46,451 bases of DNA from an uncultured Lentisphaerota bacterium (GTDB lineage: Bacteria; Verrucomicrobiota; Kiritimatiellia; RFP12; UBA1067), in NCBI GenBank assembly GCA_900320225.1, contig ONRL01000051.1, positions 1 through 46,451 on the forward strand. Direction: 5' to 3'. The notes beneath the pieces were generated by a model. It ran no database searches, was not told the origin of the DNA, and saw only the letters and a program-made list of their open reading frames with translations. This document shows positions 26,057 through 35,204 of the stretch, in pieces; within the stretch, counting starts at the first letter, position 1; each line of letters starts with the position of its first letter. The translations under genes and the position numbers were made by a program.

Positions 26057-29000
26057 TCAAATGAGGGCCAGAAGCGCGAGGATGATTCCGCAGAGGCCTT
26101 CGCCGGCCACAAGTCCCGCGGAGAACAACGTGCCGACATCCTCGGCCTTTGACGCCTCGTGGCCTCCGTGCCGCGACACGGCGCCGCGCAGAAGCCCGCC
26201 CGCAAACATCGTCACGCTCAATCCGACCGGAAGGTACATGCCAATTGCAACGGGCATCACCGGCACGCGCAGGAGCGCGAGGACCGCCGCGAGGGCCGCG
26301 CCGACGCCGATGAGGTGCCAGGGCAGGCCGCCGCCCATGATGCCCTCCACGATCACCTTCATCAGCGTCGCCTGAGGTGCGGAGATCGCATCGCTCCCGA
26401 ATCCCCAGACTTTGTGCAGGAGCGCGAGCACGCCGCCGATGGCCAGCGCGGACGCAATGACGCCGACAAGCTCGCCGATCTGCTGCTTCCACGGCGTCGC
26501 GCCCAGCAGGTGGCCCGTCTTGAGGTCCTGCGCGGTGTCGCCCGCAATCGCCGCGACGATGCAGACGACGCTCCCGATCGCGATTGCCGCGACCATTCCC
26601 GCCGCGCCGACGGAGCCGGTCTCCTTCAGCGCCAGGGTGGAGACGACAAGCGTGGCGATGGTCATGCCGGATATCGGGTTGTTCGAACTGCCGACGAGCC
26701 CGACCATCCGCGCGGACACTGCCGCGAAAAAGAAACCGAAGAGGACGATCAGAATCGCGCCGAAAACCGACACGGGCACGGCCGGCACGAGCCAGATGAA
26801 TGCGATCACGCAGACGAGGCATCCGATCACGGCCTTCAGCGGGAGGTCCCGTCTGCCGTCACGCTCCCCGCCGCCGTGTTCATCTGGCGCGCCCTTGGGC
26901 GGCTTGAACGCATGGAGGAACGTCGGCAAGGAACGGAGGAGCGAGATGAAACCGCCGACGGCGATTGCCCCTGCGCCGACATAGCGCACGTAGCCGCTCC
27001 AGACGGCCTTCACGTTTCCGGCGTTCCACAGGGCGGCGGCTTCGGGAACCGTTGCAATGACAATGGGGATCAGCACCATCCACCCCAGCATCGCGCCGCT
27101 GAACAGGAAGGCGGATATCTTCGGCCCTACGATATATCCGACGCCCAGAAGCGCGGGTGAAATGTCAAACCCCACCGCGCCGCGGACGAGCTTGACCGGC
27201 CAGAGAAATGACTCGGGAATCCATTTGAGCCAACCCGTCACGAACTTGACGACCGCCGCCACGCCAAGTCCGGCGAACACGTTCTTCGCGTGTTTCGCGC
27301 CGGCCTCGCCCGCGCGCAGCACGTCCGCGCAGGCAAGTCCCTCCGGATAGGTCAACGTCTTGTCCGCGACGATCAGCGGACGCCTCAGCGGCACCATCAG
27401 CAGGACGCCGAGAATGCCGCCTGCAAGGGCGATCAGCGTGACGGACAGGAGCTCCGGCACGGCGAACTCCGCAGGCCGTTCCCCCGCCCACAGGTACAGC
27501 GCCGGCAGTGTGAATATCGCACCGGCCGCCAACGACTCGCCGGCGCTGCCGATGGTCTGCACCATGTTGTTCTCGAGGATGGAATCGCGGCGCAGGACAA
27601 AGCGCAGCACGCCCATCGAGATCACCGCCGCCGGAACGGAAGCTGAAACCGTCAGCCCGACGCGGAGCCCCAGATAGGCGTTCGCGGCTCCGAACACGAT
27701 CGCCAGCAACACGCCCAGGACGAGGGCCGTCAGGGTCAGTTCCTTTTCGGACTGGGGTTGGATGGCCGTGGCAAACGCGCGCGCGGCGCCATTGATGGCG
27801 ATCGTGCCACCCACGGCGCCGGTGCGGTTGAACTTCACCTCCGCACGGCGGCCGTCCGGCAGGACGATCTCCACGCCGTCATGGGCCTCCGTTGCAATCC
27901 TCTGGACCTGTGGTCGTGTGGCCGTGCTGTCCGTAGCCGTGAGGACGTGCAGGAAGCGGTCGTTCGCGCGTGGAGCGCCGGGCGCCACTTCCAGGCGCCA
28001 CGCCCCGAAGTAGGGGCCGCGGCCCGTGCGCTTCGCGCCGCGCGCAGCCGAGGCGAGGAACGCGGTGTCGGGTTCCCAGTTCTTGCCGTTCGACCAGAAC
28101 TCCTTGCCGGGGCCGCCGATCTTCTCGAGCGTCGCATCCTCGGGCAGGATCGTCTCGCAGAAGAGGCGGCCCTTGCCGCTGTCGGCGCGCAGCACGCGCC
28201 CCTCGACCGCAGGTTCGTCCTTGACGTGGAGGAGCCAGGCCTTGGCGTCGGATGGAGTGGCGGCGCCCACGCGGTCGTACACCACGAAGACGTCGGGCAG
28301 CAGGTGGACGAACTGCCGCACGGCCTCCGTGCACTTCTTACCGTAGAGGGCGGTGGCGTCAGAGGCAATGTAGGTGTAGGCGTCGTTTGTCTCGAAGGCG
28401 AGCACCTTCGCGGAGCCGTCGTACATGCCGCCATCGTTGTTCTTGCCCTCGGGGCCGGGGTAGACGGGTCCCCAGTAGCGCGGCAGCGGTTCGCCGGGAC
28501 GGCGGATGAGGATGCAGTTGTGCGCGATCGTCTGGGCGTAGTAGTACTTCAGGTTCCAGTCCGTCTCCACGCCGCGCGTGCCTGAGTCGAGGGCGAGGAA
28601 GTCGTGCTTGTAGATGGTGAAGTTGTTCTCGTCGTGGTGCTTGTGCATCGTGAGCTTCGCGCCCGCGGTGAACGTGCAGTAGGTGGAGTCGGGCTTCCAG
28701 CCGGAGCGCATGATGATCTGCCCCAGGTTCTCGAAGTGGCGGGCGTGGAGCGGCTGGTTCTCCAGCTCCTCGGCGGAATACGGCTTCACCTCCTCAACTT
28801 GTTGCGGCGCGCGCGGGGCGCGCGCCCTACCACGGGAGGGTCGCGCTCCTGCGCGACCGAAAAGGAAGGGGTACATGGGCCAGTCGTGGGCGAAGGACTG
28901 GTTGGGCGCGCGGTCGCGCAGGGACGCGGCGAGGCGCGCGGCGGCGGGGTTCGCGTCGCGGAAGAAGTGGATGTACTGCGACATGTGCTCGTAGAGGCGG

Positions 29001-30016
29001 CCAACCGACAGGGTGTTGTGCGTGTGCTGGTCGTCGCCGAAACCGCAGTAGAGCGGCATGTTCGGATGGGCCGCGTTCGGGATCCACGTCCAGTAGATCC
29101 AGTTGGGGAAGAGGGCGAGCCCGGGGTAGGATGCGGCGAGGTTCTCGCCGGTGGCGGAGAGCCAGGTGTGGAAGAAGTTGAAGTGCGCCCACGGGTACGC
29201 GCCCATGCAGTAGCCGGGCACGGCGGAGGAGAGGGCGCCGTCGTCGCCCGCGCCGTCGTTGCGGAACTTCACCATCTCGAGGCAGAGGTCGTGTCCGCGG
29301 CGCAGCTGGTCGCGCGCGAGGTCGTCGCAGAAGCCGTCGCCGTACGCGGCGAGGCCGGAATACCACAGGAGGCTCCGTACGCTGTAGAAGCCGCTCTGGA
29401 TGTTGCCCACGTTGCGGCGGATGATGAACGGCTTGCCCTTACCCGGCTGCACGTCCTCCACGTGCTGCACGAGCGGCACGATGATCGCCTTGCGCTCCTC
29501 GGGCGTGAGCGCCTCCCAGATCCAGTCGTAGGCGCTGAGCGCGAGGATGCGCGTGGTGGAGTACCAGTTGACGGCGCGTCCGTTGCGGTAGGCGGCGTGG
29601 TAGGCGGCGACGCTCGCGACGAGCATCTTGCGCGCCTTTTCAAGGTACTTCCGCTCGCCGGTGAACCGCCACGCGAGCGCGCACTCGGCCGCCTGGGGCC
29701 CCCACTCCTTCACGCTCGGGATCGGCGTGGCGGCGGTGGTCTTGTGCGTGCCTGAGGCGGTCTTCACCTCGCGGAACACCACGGGGTCGAAGCCGGAACA
29801 GACGGGATCCGCGGGGTAGCGGTCGCAGCGCTTGATGAGCGCGTCGCGCGCCGCGCGCGCGGGACCCTCCGCCCGCGCCTTCACGGCGGGCCATGTCTCC
29901 GCGTTGAAGAACATGCGCGGGTGGTCGCGGCGGATGCGGCCCTCCCAGTTCGGAGTTTCCGCCGCCGCGCCCAGAAGGGCGCCGACGGCACAACAGACGG
30001 TGAGGATTCTTTTCAT
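26057..30016 (-). CDS. Heparinase II/III-type lyase fused to OPT-family oligopeptide transporter
   Basis: The single frame encodes 1319 residues. Residues 1-20 are a signal peptide. About 21-755 is a heparinase II/III (DUF4962-type) protein: an alpha-helical toroid with WEGRIRRDHPRMFFNAETWP, then a beta-sandwich with MHKHHDENNFTIYKHDFLAL, the His/Asp-rich region typical of the family. It would cleave acidic polysaccharides in the periplasm. From about 757 the protein continues as an OPT transporter (EKELTLTALVLGVLLAIVFG, TYPEGLACADVLRAGEAGA), about 560 residues of membrane helices up to the stop. Both parts look complete, and the join (AIQPQ/SEKEL) falls where one family normally ends and the other begins. 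No start codon or ribosome site is visible at the join. A deletion that fused neighbouring genes is the simplest reading. A palindromic repeat also interrupts the lyase part (28797-28858). Confidence 0.85.
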   Translation of the reverse strand: MKRILTVCCAVGALLGAAAETPNWEGRIRRDHPRMFFNAETWPAVKARAEGPARAARDALIKRCDRYPADPVCSGFDPVVFREVKTASGTHKTTAATPIPSVKEWGPQAAECALAWRFTGERKYLEKARKMLVASVAAYHAAYRNGRAVNWYSTTRILALSAYDWIWEALTPEERKAIIVPLVQHVEDVQPGKGKPFIIRRNVGNIQSGFYSVRSLLWYSGLAAYGDGFCDDLARDQLRRGHDLCLEMVKFRNDGAGDDGALSSAVPGYCMGAYPWAHFNFFHTWLSATGENLAASYPGLALFPNWIYWTWIPNAAHPNMPLYCGFGDDQHTHNTLSVGRLYEHMSQYIHFFRDANPAAARLAASLRDRAPNQSFAHDWPMYPFLFGRAGARPSRGRARAPRAPQQVEEVKPYSAEELENQPLHARHFENLGQIIMRSGWKPDSTYCTFTAGAKLTMHKHHDENNFTIYKHDFLALDSGTRGVETDWNLKYYYAQTIAHNCILIRRPGEPLPRYWGPVYPGPEGKNNDGGMYDGSAKVLAFETNDAYTYIASDATALYGKKCTEAVRQFVHLLPDVFVVYDRVGAATPSDAKAWLLHVKDEPAVEGRVLRADSGKGRLFCETILPEDATLEKIGGPGKEFWSNGKNWEPDTAFLASAARGAKRTGRGPYFGAWRLEVAPGAPRANDRFLHVLTATDSTATRPQVQRIATEAHDGVEIVLPDGRRAEVKFNRTGAVGGTIAINGAARAFATAIQPQSEKELTLTALVLGVLLAIVFGAANAYLGLRVGLTVSASVPAAVISMGVLRFVLRRDSILENNMVQTIGSAGESLAAGAIFTLPALYLWAGERPAEFAVPELLSVTLIALAGGILGVLLMVPLRRPLIVADKTLTYPEGLACADVLRAGEAGAKHAKNVFAGLGVAAVVKFVTGWLKWIPESFLWPVKLVRGAVGFDISPALLGVGYIVGPKISAFLFSGAMLGWMVLIPIVIATVPEAAALWNAGNVKAVWSGYVRYVGAGAIAVGGFISLLRSLPTFLHAFKPPKGAPDEHGGGERDGRRDLPLKAVIGCLVCVIAFIWLVPAVPVSVFGAILIVLFGFFFAAVSARMVGLVGSSNNPISGMTIATLVVSTLALKETGSVGAAGMVAAIAIGSVVCIVAAIAGDTAQDLKTGHLLGATPWKQQIGELVGVIASALAIGGVLALLHKVWGFGSDAISAPQATLMKVIVEGIMGGGLPWHLIGVGAALAAVLALLRVPVMPVAIGMYLPVGLSVTMFAGGLLRGAVSRHGGHEASKAEDVGTLFSAGLVAGEGLCGIILALLALI
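28797..28858. repeat. Palindromic repeats inserted in frame within the heparinase coding region
   Basis: CAACTTGTTGCG (28797-28808), a GGCGCGCGGGGCGCGCGCC palindrome and GGTCGCGCTCCTGCGCGACC (28839-28858) are consecutive. The last is the exact reverse complement of 33414-33433 and nearly matches 8236-8255, both intergenic. They encode the low-complexity peptide AGARPSRGRARAPRAPQQ at about residues 387-405, out of character with the surrounding protein. Confidence 0.8.
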
Positions 30017-30068
30017 GGCAATTTATTGGGAAACAACTATGACAACTTCAAGAACAACTTATTTTTCA

Positions 30069-30090
30069 TCGACGCGCAACCGCGCGTCGA
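30069..30090. other. Perfect 9-bp hairpin just after the beta-strand-repeat gene stop
   Basis: TCGACGCGC-AACC-GCGCGTCGA begins two bases beyond the stop of the minus-strand gene at 30092. It is not followed by a T run on either strand, so it is not a canonical intrinsic terminator. It may protect the 3' end or pause transcription ahead of the next minus-strand gene. Confidence 0.6.
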
Positions 30091-30091
30091 C

Positions 30092-33000
30092 TTAACGGAA
30101 AATGATTGTCGTGCCGCCGCCCTTTACGAGCAGGACGCCGAGTCCCTCGAAGTGGCTGTCGGCCTTCACGGAGGCGTTCGCCGCGTGCGCCTCGGGCGAG
30201 CCGTAGAGGCCCGGACGGCGCGGCTTCTCTCCATCGATATCGGTGAGGAAGAGCTGTCCGCATTTCTGCCGCACGCCTGCGTCGAGGATGACGCGTCCGC
30301 CGCCGCCCACGCGCCAGACCGACTCCTCGCCGAAGCGGTCGGACGCGTCCAGCTCCAGGATGCCCGAGCCGGACACCGTCACCGTCTGCGCGTTCGTCAT
30401 GGAGCCGGTCGTGAAGCGCGCCCAGCCGTTTGTCATCGTGAGGTCGCCCGTCGTCGGCGAGACGCCGGTGAAGTTGAAACGTCCATGGCGGAGCGAGACG
30501 CTTGCGGCGTCGGCGAACTTCGTCGCGCAATTCACCGCGTCGAACCACGCGTTCGCGCCGGCGGCGTTGTTCGTGTACACGCCGCCCACTTCGACCAGCG
30601 ATCCCGCGTCGCCGCGGACGTAACCGCCGCCTTGCAGCCTCCAGAAGTACTGCTTCGTCCCGTTGACGAGAACCGTGCCGTTTAAGCTGGTGGCCTTCTG
30701 CCACTGCTCGGTGTTGGCCATTGCGGCGTAATCGGCCCGGAGGTCGAGCGTGCTGTTCGCGTTTACGACGAACGTGTAGCTGAGATTGTTCGGCGCCTCG
30801 AAAACGACATACAGGGCTTCCGCGTTGCTGCTGGAACCGATGGTGACGTGCGAGCCGGAACTGACTCTCTTGCGGAACTCCACGCGTCCAGATCCCGTCA
30901 GGTAGCACGGTGACCAGGAGAACTGGACGAGTCCGTTCACCACCGTGCGCGACCCCGCCCCGAAATGGAAGTAGGGGGTGCGGTTGACGTTCCCAAGCGA
31001 ATAGAAGCTCAGCCCCTCAAACGCATTCGTCGTGTTCTCGGCAACGTCGATGAGATAGCACGGCGTTACCGTGTAGTCGAAACGAATGGGACCGTCGAAG
31101 ACGGAACCCGTGCCGCCCACGGTCAGCAGCGAGTTGGCAACGTTGCCGAATCCGTTCGTCGTGGCGTACATCCGCGACTCCGCGTCCGTCGCGCCGAACG
31201 CGCCGCCGGCGGAGGAGTCGACCGACAGGTGGCAGTTGGACACCGTCAGCCCCGCGAAAGCGTTCGCGGCCGAAAGACGCACCCGAGACGAGCCGTTTGT
31301 CGCACCCTGCACGGCGAGCTTGTACCTGGCGCCGTTCAGCACGGAGACCGCCTGTGTCACCACGAGTTCCGTATTCGCACCGAGATTCCAGGTCTGGTTT
31401 CCCGTGAACATGAGCGGCGTGTCGACCACCGCCGTACGCGGCGAACCGCCGGAGGACGCGACCGTGGTGATGCCGCGGGACCCCAGTTTCACCAGCTCCG
31501 TGCCGGCCGAGCGCGCAAGGGTGAACGCGGACGCGCCCTCGGGCAGGTCGAAGACGATTCCGTTGAACGACGTGGCCGAGTCGATCTCCGCGCGCGTGCC
31601 GCCCGTGGCGAACGTGGCCAGCAACGATCCGTCGCCGAACGTCGGCAGCACGGCGCCGTCCCAGTTCGCCGCCGTCGAGAACAGGTCGTCCGGGCCCGCG
31701 CCCGTCCAGGTGCGCGATTCGACGGCCGGGGAATAATCCGAGACGACGATCTTTCCGTCTCCGGAGAGCACGTCCAGCTTCTCCGCGGCCCCCGCCGCCA
31801 CGCCGGAGTAGACGCCGCCCGCGTGGCGCTTGCCGTCGATCCAGAGTTCCGTCACGTACGCCGTGAACCCGGACGGGAGCTCGAACGTCGCGTGCGAATC
31901 GAGGGACAGGACCATCTGCGGCACCGTCCCGAACGGATTTGCGCCGCTCGTCTCGGTCACGCGGAAGACGCCGCCCGAGGCGACGGACACGTTGGCGAGC
32001 GCGGAGAGCGCATTGTTGGTGACCGCTTCGAGGGAGAAGACGGCGTTCGTGCCCACGCTCAGGGACTTCGCGTTCGGGTACGACGCGTAGCCCGTGGCGC
32101 GCAGCGTGCCGCGTTTCACGGTGACGGCGGCGATGCCCGTGTTGGGCCGGCCGACATGCGAGCCGTTGAGCGCATACGTGAAATCCGGCGCGTCCAGGCA
32201 CAGGTTGTACGTGCCGTTGAGCTTCGAGAACCACGCGTCCGTCGAGAGATTGTCGCCCGCAACGCCCGATCCGGCGAGCGTCAGCGTTGGCACCTTGGTG
32301 GTGTCCGAGTTCTTGACAAGATAGCACGCGCGGGCGCGAGGCGGCAATTGAGCGCCTTTGAAGTAGGCGATACGCTGGTCTTTGCCGTTGGCATCGTAGT
32401 ACCCGCGCGCAGTTTCGCCTGCGGCCTCCGAGAAGGCGTGGCTCCAATCGATCACCGCATCTTTGAAGCAATCCGCCTTCTGGGCGATGAACGAACAGTA
32501 GTTGCACTGGAAGGTCCCAACGTCGTTTTCAGAGTTTACGAGATAGACGTACCCGCGCGCCAACGTGTTGAGAGTATTCTCGCGGCCAATGCGGAAGAGC
32601 GGCGCGGTCACCTTCCCGTAGCAGTAGACCTTGCAGTACGGAATGAGTTCGAATACGTCGCCGGACACGGTCACCGCGCCGCGGAAGATGGCGCTGTACT
32701 GGTTGGCCTGCGTGTTCGAATACGTTCCTCCCGTCTGGCCGTTCGCCGGCACCCACGAGGCGTCGTCGAACACGTAGAGGTCGCCGTCGGCCGTGATGTC
32801 GCCGTTGAACTGGAGGCCGTTCGCCACGGAGTTGCCGCCGCCGTGGACGCTGATGGCCGGATAGCTGCGCGCGGACGCGCGGACGTGGATCGCGTTGGCG
32901 ATGGCGCTGCCGGCCGGAAGGCTGAACCGCACCTGGTTGGCCGCGGAGGCGGACCCCACGTCGATCTGCCCCGAGCCGAGCGCGCCCGCCGCCGTCGCCT

Positions 33001-33298
33001 CCAAGATGCCTGCCTGCACGTCGGCGCCACCTGTGAAGGCATTCGAGCCGTTGGAGAGGGCGAGTGTCGCGGTCCCCGCCTTGACGAGCCTGATGTTGCC
33101 GGTGATGAGGCAGGAGTTGGTGACGTTCGCCGTCGGCGTCACCGTGAGCGTGCGCCGCTCGGCGCCGCTGTTGACGTACTCGGCCGCGTTGTCGAGCGCC
33201 GCGAGCGCGAGGTCGCCGGTCTGCGCGAGGTCGACCGTCGCACTGTAGCCGATTCCGGCGGCCAGCGCCACCGCACAAAGGGAAATACACTTTTTCAT
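30092..33298 (-). CDS. Exported protein with autotransporter-type beta-strand repeats
   Basis: The 1068-residue protein starts MKKCISLCAVALAAGIGYSA, a signal peptide. Beta-strand repeats of the autotransporter-associated type follow (LVKAGTATLALSNGSNAFTG, QAGILEATAAGALGSGQIDV). A central TWTGAGPDDLFSTAANWDG motif, common in exported PVC proteins, opens the second half. Two modules end alike: IDGKRHAGGVYSGVAAGA...LSGDGKIVV near the middle, and DGEKPRRPGLYGSPEAH...LGVLLVKGGG at the C-terminus. There is no C-terminal beta-barrel, so it is not a classical self-translocating autotransporter; it is probably extracellular or surface-held by other means (inference). I use the ATG at 33298 because the longer frame to 33388 runs through the promoter and a repeat. 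The -10 box ends only six bases before this ATG, suggesting a leaderless mRNA. Confidence 0.82.
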   Translation of the reverse strand: MKKCISLCAVALAAGIGYSATVDLAQTGDLALAALDNAAEYVNSGAERRTLTVTPTANVTNSCLITGNIRLVKAGTATLALSNGSNAFTGGADVQAGILEATAAGALGSGQIDVGSASAANQVRFSLPAGSAIANAIHVRASARSYPAISVHGGGNSVANGLQFNGDITADGDLYVFDDASWVPANGQTGGTYSNTQANQYSAIFRGAVTVSGDVFELIPYCKVYCYGKVTAPLFRIGRENTLNTLARGYVYLVNSENDVGTFQCNYCSFIAQKADCFKDAVIDWSHAFSEAAGETARGYYDANGKDQRIAYFKGAQLPPRARACYLVKNSDTTKVPTLTLAGSGVAGDNLSTDAWFSKLNGTYNLCLDAPDFTYALNGSHVGRPNTGIAAVTVKRGTLRATGYASYPNAKSLSVGTNAVFSLEAVTNNALSALANVSVASGGVFRVTETSGANPFGTVPQMVLSLDSHATFELPSGFTAYVTELWIDGKRHAGGVYSGVAAGAAEKLDVLSGDGKIVVSDYSPAVESRTWTGAGPDDLFSTAANWDGAVLPTFGDGSLLATFATGGTRAEIDSATSFNGIVFDLPEGASAFTLARSAGTELVKLGSRGITTVASSGGSPRTAVVDTPLMFTGNQTWNLGANTELVVTQAVSVLNGARYKLAVQGATNGSSRVRLSAANAFAGLTVSNCHLSVDSSAGGAFGATDAESRMYATTNGFGNVANSLLTVGGTGSVFDGPIRFDYTVTPCYLIDVAENTTNAFEGLSFYSLGNVNRTPYFHFGAGSRTVVNGLVQFSWSPCYLTGSGRVEFRKRVSSGSHVTIGSSSNAEALYVVFEAPNNLSYTFVVNANSTLDLRADYAAMANTEQWQKATSLNGTVLVNGTKQYFWRLQGGGYVRGDAGSLVEVGGVYTNNAAGANAWFDAVNCATKFADAASVSLRHGRFNFTGVSPTTGDLTMTNGWARFTTGSMTNAQTVTVSGSGILELDASDRFGEESVWRVGGGGRVILDAGVRQKCGQLFLTDIDGEKPRRPGLYGSPEAHAANASVKADSHFEGLGVLLVKGGGTTIIFR

Positions 33299-33304
33299 GG
33301 CAGA

Positions 33305-33334
33305 ATTGTACCATTTCCCTTGCCTTCCGCGCAA
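33305..33334 (-). promoter_or_regulatory. Promoter of the beta-strand-repeat gene, likely leaderless
   Basis: On the minus strand TTGCGC (33334-33329) and TACAAT (33310-33305) are 18 bases apart. The ATG begins at 33298, so transcription would start at or within a base or two of the A of ATG. No ribosome site is present between. Confidence 0.6.
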
Positions 33335-33355
33335 GGGGAAAGTGATCGCGGCCGG

Positions 33356-33433
33356 TGAGATTACGGTGCGGAACGGCGGTCGCAACAAGTTGCGCCCTCC
33401 CGTGGGAGGGCATGGTCGCGCAGGAGCGCGACC
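33356..33433. repeat. 19-bp repeat copy and palindromic modules upstream of the beta-strand-repeat gene
   Basis: TGAGATTACGGTGCGGAAC (33356-33374) is a solitary copy of the repeat that forms the arrays at 36076 and 37625. It is followed by a CGCAACAAGTTGCG palindrome, CCCTCCCGTGGGAGGG (about 33395-33410) and GGTCGCGCAGGAGCGCGACC (33414-33433), the reverse complement of the module inside the heparinase gene. Confidence 0.8.
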
Positions 33434-33460
33434 CGCCCGGCGAGAGAGGCACCAAGGGTG

Positions 33461-35191
33461 TTAGGCGTTGGGCCAGAGCTGGGCGGCGAGTTCGCGGAGC
33501 TTGTACTTTTGGATTTTCTGCGACGCGGTCATCGGGAAGATGTCCATGAAGTGGACGTACTTCGGGATCTTGAACCACGAGATCTTGTTGTGGCAGAAGT
33601 CCGCGACGTCCTCTTCCTTGATGTCCGCGCCGTCGGCGGGGATGATGAACGCGGCGGGCTGTTCGCCGTATTTCTTGGAAGGGCAGCCCACCACGGCCAC
33701 GTCTTTCACGCCGGGCATCGTGCCGAGGAAGTCCTCGACCTCCTTCGGGGAGATGTTCTCGCCGCCGCGGATGATGAGGTCCTTCAGGCGTCCGGTGATG
33801 TAGTAGTAGCCGTCCGCGTCCATGCGCCCGATGTCGCCGGAGTGAAGCCAGCCGCGCTCGTCGATGCACTGTGCGGTCTGCTCGGGCATTTTGTAGTAGC
33901 CCTTCATGCAGTTGAAGCCGCGGCAGCAGATCTCGCCGTCGGTGCCGATGGGTGCGAGGTCGCCGGTCTCGGGGTCGATGATCGCCACCTCCACGCCGGG
34001 GAGGGCTTGGCCGATCGTCTGGCACTTGCGCTCGATGGACGGCTCGAAGGAGCGCGTCATCGTCATCACGGGGCCGGACTCGGTGAGGCCGTAGGGGTTG
34101 CAGACCTCCTTCATGAACATGCGGTCCACGACCTGTTGCATGCGGTGCACGGGGCAGGCGGACCCGCTCATGATGCCGCTGCGGAGGGAGTGGAAGTCGA
34201 ACTTGTTGAAGAGCGGGTGGTCGAGCATCGCGATGTACATCGTGGGGACGCCGTAGACGGCCGTGCACTTCTCCTTCTCGATCGAGGCCATCACCTGGAG
34301 GGGGTCGAACTTCTCGAGGAACACCATCGAGGAGCCGTGGTTCACGCAGCTCATCACGCCGAGCACGCAGCCGAAGCAGTGGAACAGCGGCACGGGGATG
34401 CACACGCGGTCGCGGCAGGTGAGGTTCTGGCACGCGCCGATCCAGAAGCCGTCGTTCGCGATGTTGCGGTGGGTGAGCTGCACGCCCTTCGGGAAGCCCG
34501 TGGTGCCGCTCGTGTACTGCATGTTCACGACGTCGTTTACGTCGCACTCGGCCTGGCGCGCGAGGTAGTCCTCCCACGGCGTCTCCACCGCGAGGGACAG
34601 CACCTCGTTGAGCGAGTACATGCCGCGGTGCTTCTCGCCGCCGAGGAACATCACGCGCTTGAGGTGCGGGTACTTCGCGCTCTTCAGCACGCCGCGCGGC
34701 TGTTCGCGCAGCTCGGGGACGAGCGTGTAGATCACGTCCACGTAGGAGCAGTCGCGGTAGCCGGAGATGATGAAGAGGTTTTCCGTGTCGGACTGCGAGA
34801 GCGCGAAGTCCATCTCGTGCTCTTTGTAGTTCGTATTGAGCGGCAGGAGGATCGCGCCGATCTTGGCGGCCGCGAACATGAGCACCACCCAGTGGGGCAC
34901 GTTCGTGGCCCAGAGGGCGATCTTCTCGCCGCGCTTCACGCCAAGCGCCATGAGGCCGCGCGCGAGGCGGTCCACCTCCTCGCCGAACTCGTACCAGGTG
35001 AGGCGGAAGTCGCGGTCGGCGTAGACGACGGCGTCGTTCTCGCCGCAGCGCGCGATCGTCTGGTCGAGGAGCTGCCCGAGCGTGTACTCGCGCGTGACGG
35101 GCAGGTTGTGCCAGGGCACGCCGCGGCTGACGCTCTGGGCGAACGGCGCCTGCGTGGGCGCCGAACCGAATGGGTCCGTGAGCTTGAACAT
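33461..35191 (-). CDS. AMP-forming acyl-CoA ligase (long/medium-chain fatty-acyl-CoA synthetase type)
   Basis: The 576-residue length and motifs fit the adenylate-forming superfamily, which activates a carboxylic acid with ATP and joins it to CoA. The phosphate-binding loop YTSGTTGFPKGVQLTHRN lies at about residues 225-242. The A5-A8 region includes YGLTESGP and GEICCRGFNCMKGYY...SGDIGRMDADGYYYITGRLK, and RGGENISPKEVE. The C-terminal catalytic lysine is in FPMTASQKIQKYKLRE. The substrate cannot be read from sequence; the overall form resembles FadD-like enzymes. The start follows GGGAG and lies 13 bases after the stop of the XRE-cupin gene, so the two form an operon. A regulator paired with the ligase suggests control by the acid or acyl-CoA (inference). 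Confidence 0.92.
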   Translation of the reverse strand: MFKLTDPFGSAPTQAPFAQSVSRGVPWHNLPVTREYTLGQLLDQTIARCGENDAVVYADRDFRLTWYEFGEEVDRLARGLMALGVKRGEKIALWATNVPHWVVLMFAAAKIGAILLPLNTNYKEHEMDFALSQSDTENLFIISGYRDCSYVDVIYTLVPELREQPRGVLKSAKYPHLKRVMFLGGEKHRGMYSLNEVLSLAVETPWEDYLARQAECDVNDVVNMQYTSGTTGFPKGVQLTHRNIANDGFWIGACQNLTCRDRVCIPVPLFHCFGCVLGVMSCVNHGSSMVFLEKFDPLQVMASIEKEKCTAVYGVPTMYIAMLDHPLFNKFDFHSLRSGIMSGSACPVHRMQQVVDRMFMKEVCNPYGLTESGPVMTMTRSFEPSIERKCQTIGQALPGVEVAIIDPETGDLAPIGTDGEICCRGFNCMKGYYKMPEQTAQCIDERGWLHSGDIGRMDADGYYYITGRLKDLIIRGGENISPKEVEDFLGTMPGVKDVAVVGCPSKKYGEQPAAFIIPADGADIKEEDVADFCHNKISWFKIPKYVHFMDIFPMTASQKIQKYKLRELAAQLWPNA

Positions 35192-35204
35192 GTGGGACTC
35201 CCTG

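Noticed and set aside
30069-30090. Intrinsic terminator for the minus-strand gene
   Set aside because: The stem is perfect, but the sequence after it on the minus strand is A-rich rather than T-rich.
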